From Gracilaria gracilis (Eukaryota; Rhodophyta; Florideophyceae; Gracilariales; Gracilariaceae), in contig JARGSG010000019.1 of assembly GCA_030374805.1 (NCBI GenBank), forward strand, positions 558,001 through 622,000: a stretch of DNA of 64,000 bases, written 5' to 3'. This document shows, one piece after another, positions 49,106 through 57,784 of the stretch. The notes beneath the pieces are model-generated. The model did no database searches. It saw nothing but the letters and a program-made list of their open reading frames with translations, and had not been told where the DNA came from. Positions within the stretch are counted from its first letter, which is position 1. Each line of letters opens with the position of its first letter. The position numbers were made by a program, and so were the translations under genes.

Positions 49106-50572
49106 TTAGTGCCGCGAGCGAGTGTTGGCGCGCCTGCTTGCTACGTACCGTTGGTGATGGTTCTCGGCGAGGTAGAACGCCACGTCCATCGCGTCTTTCA
49201 CTTCCACCACCACAGCCTGTCCAAACTGTTTGCTTGCCTTTTCACATGAAGCGTGAGCCGCTTCCAGTTGCGAGTCATCCAAACAGTAGATTCCACTGCG
49301 GTACTGGCTTCCAACCTGTACAGCACGCCGCACCAACTCCACGTTAGAAGCAAGTCAAAACATATCCATCAACATCGCAAAACAACACGCGAGCAACGTA
49401 CATCATTTCCCACTTGATTAAGTGTCAAAGCCGACCTGCCAAGTCGTTCCCAGAACAATTCTAACAACTCTTCGTAGCTTACAACCGATTCGTCGTAATC
49501 TATAGCCACTGCTTCCACATGCCCGCTTGTTCCGGAGCACACCTGCTCGTACGATGGATTCACCAACGTTCCCTGTGTGTACCCGACCTTGGTGCTAACC
49601 ACTCCCTTCACTCTCTGGTACGCAAGCTCAGCTCCTAGCACAGAAAAAAAAAACAACTCGGTTAGAAAGCGCATCTTTCTTCGCCACCGTATTTCACACA
49701 ACCATGCGCACAAACGTACCCCAGAAGCAACCCAGTCCGAATATCGCTCGTTTCAACCCGTTTTGCACCGGTTGCAAAACCTTTTCAAAGAAGCCTACAA
49801 GCTCCATATCAAACGTTAACGCCTTTCCAGCCAGCTCGTGATTCGCATCAAGTCGCACTTCCTTTTCGTTCACTTCCAGCACAGAAGCACTCATCCCATT
49901 CGACAAAGGTACACGATCTCCCACCTTCAAGTTCAATTCCTCCGGAACACTTGCCGCCGAAATGCTTACGACAAGCTCGTCAGACCTTTGTCCGTATGCC
50001 TGTTCAGCTTCGATTCGAGAGCGTCGAGATTCGCCCACGCGTAGTCCTCGTACGGCCTTTTTTTTGTCAATGCTTGTGTTAGATGTTTTTCTGTTTTAAA
50101 CACAAGACGTGCTTCTTTTCACCGGGATGGTTTGCATACTTACGTCATCAAATCCTCGAATCACTGTACCCGCCCCAATAACAAAGTTGAGAGGCTCGCC
50201 TCCCCGAGAAGAATCAAACTGAGATCCATCATCTAGGAAGCCCGTGTAGTGCACCTTCACAGAGTCTCCATCCGTCGCAACCCGCATTGTCGCACTCCTA
50301 GAGTGTTGTACTTTGTTGTTGCTGAAATTGATACCAACTCGCGTCTGCGTCTTACATAAATTGTGATACTTTAGTGAACATGACGTAATCGCATTGTGCT
50401 GTGTCGCTCCAAACAGCCAAGAACGCCTCCCGACAGCCACGGCCGGTACGAATGTCAAACACGTCATGATTGCAAAGAAGGCAACTTTGCTAGAGGTTTT
50501 TCGCTTTGAGTGGCCAACTTGAAGCTGCACCCCAACCCCTGATCTCGGCAGTGGACTGTGAGAGCAGCTCAT
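49106..50572 (-). CDS. SlyD-type FKBP fused to methionine sulfoxide reductase A, four exons
   Basis: Exons on the minus strand are 50144-50572, 49720-50056, 49402-49634 and 49106-49315. The three introns are 87, 85 and 86 nt, all GT-AG with CTAAC, and the join gives 402 residues. The N-terminal 100 residues hold a hydrophobic leader (VAFFAIMTCLTFVPAVAV) suggesting targeting. The FKBP part has DSVKVHYTGFLDDGSQFDSS, FVIGAGTVIRGFDDAVRG and then a SlyD-type insert-in-flap segment ending DANHELAGKALTFDMELVGF. Directly after it comes MsrA: IFGLGCFWGAELAYQRVKGV with the catalytic Cys, VGYTQGTLVNPSYEQVCSGTSGHVEAVAIDYD, NQVGNDVGSQYRSGIY. The product should combine a prolyl isomerase/chaperone with repair of oxidised methionine. 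Each splice junction restores a conserved motif of its family, so the fusion is well supported. Confidence 0.88.
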
Positions 50573-50640
50573 TGTCCGCAACACGCATGCCGTTATTTCG
50601 ATTACGACATGCTCGTTGAGATCTCTCTACACGTAGTAGC

Positions 50641-50650
50641 TACGAAGGTA
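50641..50650 (-). promoter_or_regulatory. TACCTTCGTA motif upstream of the FKBP-MsrA gene
   Basis: TACGAAGGTA on the plus strand, 69 bp before the ATG at 50572; the same 10-mer is next to the phytase-like start. Confidence 0.4.
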
Positions 50651-50659
50651 GATTGGTCC

Positions 50660-52010
50660 AATCATACGGACACGTACAATACGATTTACAATCATTATTC
50701 CCTTCAAATTAATAATAATAATGCATAACCTTGCACGGAGTACGGTACTCCGTACGAACACAAACAACAACAAACGCAACGCGAACCTTCTCTAAAGGGC
50801 ACGTCTTAGCCTGTATTACATGCATCGACTGCATGAGTTGGCTTTAAATGACAATGTCCAACATAAGCTAAAGAGTCGTCGTCCTCCGAAGAAGGGTAGT
50901 AGCTCCCTACAAATAGATTCAAACAGGATTGAAAGTCAATCTCAATCAATGACCTTTTTTATGTTTTCAGCAATATACTACTAGTTTCGTACCGGTGTTT
51001 CTATTTCGCTGCGGACTCGAGAATAATTGGAAACGGGGCCTTGGAACAACCTTGCGGCGCTTACCGTTATCAATGTACCTTTCCCAAGGGAACAACAACA
51101 GCTCCGACTAACTCGCCGTAGGTCGCAGATATCGATAATCATTATTTTGACGTCTCGTAACAGTTGAACCCTCATTTCGATAGTCGTCCCGAGGCCTTTC
51201 GCTTCGTCTCCTTCCAAAAATTGCTATTTGCCTAGAAGCACCAGAGCTGACATAATGCTTCATGCCCCATTTCAGGCACCAGCATTGAACAACCTTTATT
51301 GTGAACGTCCACATAAACACATGTTTTTGAATCCCAACAAGAACAAAAACTGCAAAACGCTACACCCTGGAGAAACCATGCATTGCAGCTCGAAAATCCT
51401 GTCGATTGGAGAAGCAATAGATGATACTGCTCTGAATGCGGTAGTCTCTATAACCTATTAACCTAGCATTGTGACACAGCCATTATTTTTAGTTCAGGTA
51501 TGGTGTCTCGATTGTATCAAGCTATCACATGATTGCTTGTTCAAGAACAAATTCGGTTTTGTGTTGCAAGAACTGCGGTCGACACACATCGAAACTGATA
51601 TCAAGTTGATAACCTTGCTCACCATAAGGCCTCTCATGACAGAAGACAGAAGTATCGAGTGAAGAAACTATTTGTATAAATTAGACATGACCAAATTCCG
51701 CACGCGCCAAGAGATGAAATGCCACACTACAATAAACAGCTCCTTAGTTTAGAGTTGTTACTTAAAAGCAAGAAAAGCCAAAAACCCGCACGCCCCCCAA
51801 AAACGCTCACGCATAATATATGTGAATATTGTTCACTTTCTTTTTCTTCCACATACGGAAATATCTGAGAACATTGCAAGTGTCAGTCCTTTTTGACAAG
51901 GCGTACTAAAGTGATATCGACTTATTCTGTGAGTGGAACCACATTCATGGCGTATCTTGGTGAAATATAGAGTGACAAAAATTTACTACCGTGTTATCAA
52001 GATTCATCGA
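50660..52010. other. AT-rich intergenic, no gene seen
   Basis: 1.35 kb with short frames only. Contains GTACGGTACTCCGTACG-like small inverted repeats near 50738-50756. Nothing else recognised. Confidence 0.5.
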
Positions 52011-52016
52011 AGACTA

Positions 52017-52023
52017 TAAAAGG
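52017..52023 (+). promoter_or_regulatory. TATA box upstream of the internally repeated hypothetical gene
   Basis: ACTATAAAAGG, the same core context as in the secreted-peptide genes. It lies about 210 bp before the ATG at 52231 and 40 bp before a shorter frame at 52056. Confidence 0.5.
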
Positions 52024-52230
52024 TGGTACTAATTCCCCTTGCTACACTTTGAACGATGCTGAACAACAGAAACTCCCAAAGATTGCCTCTACTATTGTCA
52101 AACCCTCCCTGCCTTCCAAGGAGTATCGTTGAGAACGGAAGGTGGCTAACGCTCAAAACGAAGCAAAAGTACGCTTCAGCACCCGTACCGCAGAAGGAAA
52201 GTCGTTCTGTTCAATCCCAGTTGTGTACAG

Positions 52231-52734
52231 ATGGACAAGAAAACAAGCTCAGGGAAAAGGGATCATTCTCCATCATGCCGATCGGCTGATACGCAGAGGT
52301 CAAGCCATATCCAACGTTCTTTGCGACGTGGTCAAGGCTCTAGTGAGCGGAAGGTCTCTTCGAATTCTGCCCGATCAAGTGGTGCCTCCAAGTCGCATTC
52401 ATCCCCTCCAAATGTTCAACAGGACAAACTAGATGCGCTTGAGGAGCTTTGTAAAGCAACTTGGGATAAGAAGGTTAGTCCTTTGAACTTTTTCGTTTTT
52501 GAGGATTTAATGGACGCTGCCAATCGTCGTTCACACTTTCGAAACAGTTCGAAAGAACGAAAGCACTCTACGAATAGTGCCCGATCTGGTGGTGCCTCCA
52601 ACCTGCATTCATCCCCTCAAAATAAGCAGCGCAAACCAGATATAATTGACGACCTTTGTGAAAAGTATTGGCTTGACCAGCTTTTAGCCTGTTTGGAGAA
52701 GGATCCTTATTCTCGGGACAATATTTCAGACTAA
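52231..52734 (+). CDS. Hypothetical Ser-rich protein with internal duplication
   Basis: 167 residues from an ATG at 52231. Two copies of a module of about 45 residues: a Ser/Asn/Arg-rich half (SSNSARSSGASKSHSSP and STNSARSGGASNLHSSP) followed by an acidic-hydrophobic helix (KLDALEELCKATW and PDIIDDLCEKYWLDQ). A third, diverged copy of the Ser-rich half is found 500 bp downstream (53220-53320). No known domain. The repeat of W/C-containing helices argues that the frame is real, and a TATA box precedes it. The gene may have more exons, both 5' (frame at 52056) and 3'; I could not fix splice sites. Confidence 0.45.
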   Translation: MDKKTSSGKRDHSPSCRSADTQRSSHIQRSLRRGQGSSERKVSSNSARSSGASKSHSSPPNVQQDKLDALEELCKATWDKKVSPLNFFVFEDLMDAANRRSHFRNSSKERKHSTNSARSGGASNLHSSPQNKQRKPDIIDDLCEKYWLDQLLACLEKDPYSRDNISD

Positions 52735-52739
52735 CTGAC

Positions 52740-54170
52740 TACAGGTACTATGAAAAAAGCACATGGCTATGACTGACTGACTTCATCGTTTGAGAAGTCA
52801 ATAAAAGTAAGTCAGAGTGTACATAACAGCTTAATGTGCTTCAAAGCTACAAAAATTAATATTTAATCGGAAGTTGGATAGTGAGTAGAACGATTTTTGT
52901 TCGAACAATAATTCTGTAGCAGTTGGTTCAGTTTCAATGTGGCTTGAGGGGGACCACGTTATATTTCTAAACTACTAATACTTTGTATAACACTGTAAAG
53001 CACGCTTAAAATATCGTAAATACTTAAAAGTGATTACTTTTTGAGTACTTTGACTACCGCCAAAAATGCTTGACTATTTGACTTCGAACCCGAAAAATAA
53101 ATAGTCAGAAATACGCCCCTGAGAAGGATTGTTCAGACACAAGCTCATATGATTTGCGACGTGGTCACAATTCTTCTTCTCCTTCTTTATTAGGCTCAGC
53201 TGCCTCTGATTTGGAGGCGGCAGTGGGGCGTCACAGTTCTAAAGAGCAAAAGCACTTAACGAGAACTGCCGCATCAAGTGGTGCCTGTGGCCCGTATTCA
53301 TCCTCAACAAACCAGATCCAAAAGCTCTACTACAAGTATACTTAATTGCTTCGTATGGCTTATCTTCTATTTTAATGCAGTCATTCATAGGCGACCGTAG
53401 TTCATCTAGAGACAGTTCTCCCTCTGGAAGAAAGCTAAAAACCGAAGCGGCTATTGCTTAATCATATCTATAAAGTACTTACCCTCACTTTTTCTCAGTA
53501 CAGCGTGTCGAGCTGCATTAGTCAAAGCGCAACGGAAAAGGACGTGTTCAACGTCTTTCTCGGCAGCTGTCGCACATTCGCAACGCATAACCTTCCAATT
53601 CATGTAGGAAAAGAATGGATGTAATAGAGAAATGCCATGCGAGCATACATTCTGAGTTTAGTAATGTAAAAGTCCAGGAAAAAACTGTTTTTTCTTTGCA
53701 ATTACGTTCACATGTGCAGCAAGGACTTCACTTCATTTTTTTCTGAGGAGTGTGGGGTGCCTGCCATTAAAATTTACTCCTGGTACGTTGAAAGAAGCTC
53801 CAACTTCGTGGAAGCTGCGGTTGAGATATTATATCGCTTTTTTCTTGAGAACAACGTATCTACAGTGTGGTAGCAACAGTATGAGCACAAAAACACATAT
53901 GTGCATATGGGTGCTGAACAAACTTACAGACCCGTGTCCTACTGGTCACACCACACACTCATTACAGCACTCGGGTCATGGGAACATGTTTTACAGCCAG
54001 GCAGCAATTCACGTGGCTCAACTTTGATGCAACGTCGGCAGCCTGACCGTGCACTGTTCGAATGAGCACTCATCCTCTCGCCGACCTTCTTCACCTCCAC
54101 CAGCATTCACACCTCGATCACATTTCATCGGTTCGAATCCGAATCACAACCAGAAAACATAGGTAGCTGT
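52740..54170. other. Intergenic with a third module copy and a possible exon
   Basis: AT-rich. Holds the diverged module copy at 53220-53320 and a short frame after a TTCATAG acceptor at about 53390-53461 coding GDRSSSRDSSPSGRKLKTEA before a stop. These could be further exons or relics of the 52-kb gene. Nothing else is recognised. Confidence 0.4.
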
Positions 54171-54189
54171 TTGACTAAGGGCTCGAGCA

Positions 54190-54700
54190 TGTACGCACAT
54201 CACCAGGCGCATAAGCGTAAGAAGCCCAATTTGCTTTCTAGATTGAGCGACATCTTCGAAGATCGCGGAGGAGAGGGCGACGGCGGTTTTGATTATGGTG
54301 AGTAGCACGGCCGTGTATCCACGGACGTAAGCGTGGAACATTTGTGTTTTGTCCTGTACGTCGGTGCAGGTTGTGGTTGTATTGCTGAATGTCATGCAGA
54401 GGTGCACAATGTGCCAGAATTCCCCTGCGTCATGGCACGCTCGCTTCGTCAATTGCAATGCACTGCTGATCACAATCTCCAACTGCATGCGTTCGTGCAA
54501 GTAACTCTCATCTGCAGGTGCTTCGAGAGGCTATCGTGAACAATGACGTCGAGCTCGCGCTCTCCGCTTTGTTTGCTGTGCGTGATCAGCTGTTGAGTCA
54601 GAAAGCGAGCAAGTATCTGGCTGCGTTGTTACCGCTGTTGCATGCATCGCAGCGCATATCACCGTCGCTGCCGCGCCACCAAATGCATATCGATGCATAA
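54190..54700 (+). pseudogene. Gene fragment of unknown family, possibly two exons
   Basis: An ATG at about 54190 opens MYAHHQAHKRKKPNLLSRLS then an acidic Gly-rich run reaching a GTGAGT donor near 54298. A helical segment, VNNDVELALSALFAVRDQLL with KASKYLAALLPLLHASQ, follows in 54518-54700 after a CTGCAG. The most obvious acceptor does not keep frame; a later AG does. Either a small real gene or decaying remains; the region downstream is broken. Confidence 0.35.
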
Positions 54701-54754
54701 CTGAGCGACTCGGCGTGCGCATCATACAGAAGTACTGATTGTCTCGCACCGCTC

Positions 54755-55640
54755 GCCCAAAACGCTATGCATTGCCATCACGTTGAGCGTGCCTTGCAGC
54801 AGTGGAACGGCATGAAAGCAGAACAACTCACGCGCGTAGGAGCGCTGGTGGCCGCCGCACAATGCTTCAATCAACTGTGCGCATTCGAGATTCCCGATGA
54901 TTCCAAAGACTGAGGCGGCATCCTGTTGCTGGGTGCTGCGTTCGACGGGAAGGCTATGGACTGAGAGCTCTCAACCCCATCTACTCGTACATGATCGGTG
55001 GCACCGGGATGCATCGTCTCCGCACACGGCTTGACGTCGCAGCGACGACTCGAACGTCAGAGTTTGCGCGGCGCGCCACTCGCGCGTGCGTGCCACGCGT
55101 GTGCCACGCTCTTTGCGTTAGCCACGCGATTACACGCCGTCGCTGTGCGTGGTTATACCGCGCACACCGGAAGGTAAGTTAACTTTCGCGTCTAGAATCT
55201 CACCGTACCCAGTCTCAGCGCTCGTCTTCGGACTCTCACCAAGGCTTTCATCGCTGCTGGGCGCGAGCTCAAGTCGATTTCGCTCACGCAGCTCAGCCAC
55301 CATGTCCGATTCCACTCTGTATCATATCTTGATCAGCCACCCCGGCGACGATAGCGTGTTATGAACTGCAGACAATCACCTTTCATCCACACGATACGAC
55401 AACAGTTACTACGGAGATGTTCGCGAACTATGCGCTTTGGTTGAGAAAGCAATTGGAGCTCCATTCATATTAAAACATCTTACACCCTGAAGCAGAGGAG
55501 CCCTATAAGTCTTACTACAGACAAGCGCTTCTCGTATTCAACATTCCATTTTGGGAGAAATCAGAGCCACCAAAGCCATTCAAGTACATACCCAAGAATG
55601 AAGAACAACAAAACATAGCTCAGTGAGCGTAACACGGCTG
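54755..55640 (+). pseudogene. Decayed coding segments with in-frame TGA codons
   Basis: One frame reads HHVERALQQWNGMKAEQLTR and LVAAAQCFNQLCAFEIPDD, then TGA (about 54911), then GGILLLGAAFDGKAMD and another TGA. A second segment starts at an ATG at 55302 (MSDSTLYHILISHPGDDSVL), hits TGA at 55362, continues TADNHLSSTRYDNSYYGDV, then shifts frame into EEPYKSYYRQALLVFNIPFW. The protein-like stretches show past coding; stops and shifts show loss. Families are not recognised. Confidence 0.45.
55063..55164 (+). repeat. Condensed reverse copy of the 48.2-48.7 kb upstream region
   Basis: Bases 55063-55107 are identical (45/45) to the reverse complement of 48683-48727. Bases 55109-55164 match the reverse complement of 48235-48290 at 53 of 56 positions. 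The two blocks adjoin here but are 392 bp apart at the other site. Confidence 0.85.
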
Positions 55641-55808
55641 AAGAATTTTAGTTTGTAGCTAGCTTATCAAAGACGCGTTATAGGTATTGGGGGTTCCTTT
55701 CACGAACCCCACGTGATACGAGTAAATAAGCGTATCTTGCTCACAATTAAGAAGAAGAAGAAGAATGAAGTGGATGCTCTGGAGATTCATCCGCACAAGG
55801 AATCGGTG

Positions 55809-56991
55809 ATGAATTACCGGGCAAGTTACAAGGTGCATGGCTTGGACGTGAACAGTGAACGCTCGCTCCCTTACTCTAAGGCGGGATGGCTGCGCGAAGC
55901 AACGAAATGGGTAAAAGAGAATGTAGAGGCGTTTAGCAATTGTAAAGTAAAGGAGATTGTGAAACTCACAACAGGACCGAGCGGATGTGTACTTCGAGCA
56001 GAAGCTGTAAACGGTACTAAGTTTTACATGAAAGCCGGGAACACCGACGATGTGTACGATGAAGTTAGGGTTGCACATGCAGTTGGTAAAGTAATACCTG
56101 AATACTTCCGCCAACCTGTGGAGGTTGATCTGGACAGAAGGTGGATGCTCATGGAAGACTATGGAAGCCCAATTGATGTTGAGGAATGCACCACGAGCAA
56201 GGCTCCTGAACTGGTGACTGGCCTTTTGGGGGAATGGGCACGCATACAAGAAGCGTCTGTTAATGTGATAGGTATGTTAAAGAAGGAAGGAGTTCCGGTG
56301 CTGCATGGATCGTGGGTCAAAAGCAAGCTGGAGAGGATCGTGAACGACTCGAAATGGTACGAAGCGCAGCTGAGTGAGATGAAAAGAAGGAAAATGAAAA
56401 AGTACGACTGAGAAGAGTACATTGAGCGGTTCATGTCATAAGGGAATGTAGTTCTGAACAAACTACGTGAAATCCACCTCCCATTGACGCTCATACATGG
56501 CGACCTAAACCCAGTGAATGTGACGAGAAAGCCAAAACGGCGGGTATACGTTTTTCGATTTTGAAGGGAGCTGCATTGGGTTTCCTCTTCTGGACGCGAT
56601 GGGATTTATGCTTGTCTGCAATGAGTACCGTACAACATCATATGATGACTTTTGCTTGTATATGAAACAATGGAGTAAGTATGAGAGACTTGAAAGGTTG
56701 AAGGATGTGTTTGAAATCATTTCTGAGTTCGACAATCTTTTGAATGTTTGTGAGAAATACAACTTCTGGTTGAAGGCAGAGGAGAGCGAGAGACGATTTA
56801 GTTTCCAAGAGATGGGCCTTCCGGTCTCACGCTTTCTTAAACCGAGGGGGGAGTCAAAGAGTGGACAGACTAAACTTAGAAGCTCGATTAAAACAGCGGA
56901 ACCGATTTCTTCACGCTCTTGGTACAATTTCAAGGGAATCATAGCCTTTTGGGTTGGGAGTTGCCTATCGTGGATCCGGAGGACCCTGTGA
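55809..56991 (+). pseudogene. APH/choline-kinase-like phosphotransferase pseudogene
   Basis: The first 200 codons from the ATG at 55809 are open and resemble an aminoglycoside-phosphotransferase-fold kinase N-lobe (VKLTTGPSGCVLRAEAV, FYMKAGNTDDVYDEVRVA, RRWMLMEDYG). The frame is broken by TGA at 56409 and TAA at about 56439. The catalytic loop LIHGDLNPVNV is then readable (about 56489-56521), followed by a one-base insertion in a T-run near 56550 that shifts the metal-binding FDFEGSCIGFP segment, and a last open part to 56991. Both catalytic motifs are recognisable, so inactivation looks recent. The substrate of the ancestor is unknown; such proteins include small-molecule kinases as well as antibiotic kinases. 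Confidence 0.7.
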
Positions 56992-57300
56992 TAATCCTTT
57001 GTTCGAATTCATTCGCAATCATTCGCGTGCGAGCTCGCTTTCCTTTGGATTGCGACTTACTTGACTTATTAGAAGCATTTGAAGGTCTATGAACGTTTCC
57101 TCCTCCCTCAGAGGATATGTCTGTGTTGGTGATATCATCGTGCCCATCAGGTTTCAGACTTCTGGGACGACCCCGCCTGCGCAGCATCCTAGTGCCACGA
57201 GGAGACTTAAGCCCCTCAGATGGAAGGTCTTCATAGAGCGTAGCATTGGCCTTTTGTTCTGGAGCTTGACTACATCTTCGAAGTGGTGGTGTACGAGTGT
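56939..57300 (-). CDS. Possible AT-hook-like basic protein, partial model
   Basis: A minus-strand frame ends at 56939 and reads LYEDLPSEGLKSPRGT, then RRRGRPRSLKPDGHDDITN (RGRP core, as in AT-hooks), a Ser/Asn-rich run and KSQSKGKRARTRMIANEFEQ. The frame is open without an ATG to about 57300, where an upstream exon may join after TTTTAG. It is convergent and overlapping with the phosphotransferase pseudogene end. Weak support. Confidence 0.3.
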
Positions 57301-57309
57301 TCTAAAATC

Positions 57310-57780
57310 TATGCGTCTGTTGCTGCCCACCTCCTCCTCGGATAATGCAGCAGACTATGTATTTCTCTTTGCAGATTATCGCTTTCCTGAAACAACTTCT
57401 AGTTTCATGTTTAGAGTGTGTTCCCTTCGTATGATGATAATTCGAATGCGAGATGAATATCACGAAGTACGATACGCGGATGTTATCTAACCGTTGGTAC
57501 CTTTGGTACCGACGGTACCGTTGGTAACTTTACCTGAACAGAATCTATAGATACAACAGATATGTTTTCGCGGGGCTTTTGGCAAAATTACACTTTTTTG
57601 CCATATTGCATCATGCAATTTGCATGGTGTTGAAATGTAAGTTTTGCCCTCTGAACTTCTGACTTGCGGAACTGACAAGCTGGAGACTCGAAGTTAGGAG
57701 ACCCTTCGGTACGTCTTGTTGACATGAATGCGCTCATGCTCAGTTGAGAACTCTTACAAAGCCATCGCCGTCCATCTCGC
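57310..57780. promoter_or_regulatory. VPS53 upstream region with clustered TACCNTTGGTA motifs
   Basis: Two exact matches, TACCTTTGGTA (57498-57508) and TACCGTTGGTA (57516-57526), lie within 29 bp, with partial copies on either side, about 260-290 bp before the VPS53 start. Confidence 0.4.
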
Positions 57781-57784
57781 TCAC

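Noticed and set aside
54125-54140. GGTTCGAATCC, a perfect RNA polymerase III B-box
   Set aside because: No matching anticodon arm, D arm or acceptor stem upstream on either strand.
54755-56991. TGA reassigned to tryptophan
   Set aside because: Intact genes in the window (for example RNase H2-neighbouring CDS ends, Prp5, EEP, ArfGAP, ALG6) terminate at TGA, and the affected genes also contain TAA and frameshifts, so decay is the simpler reading.
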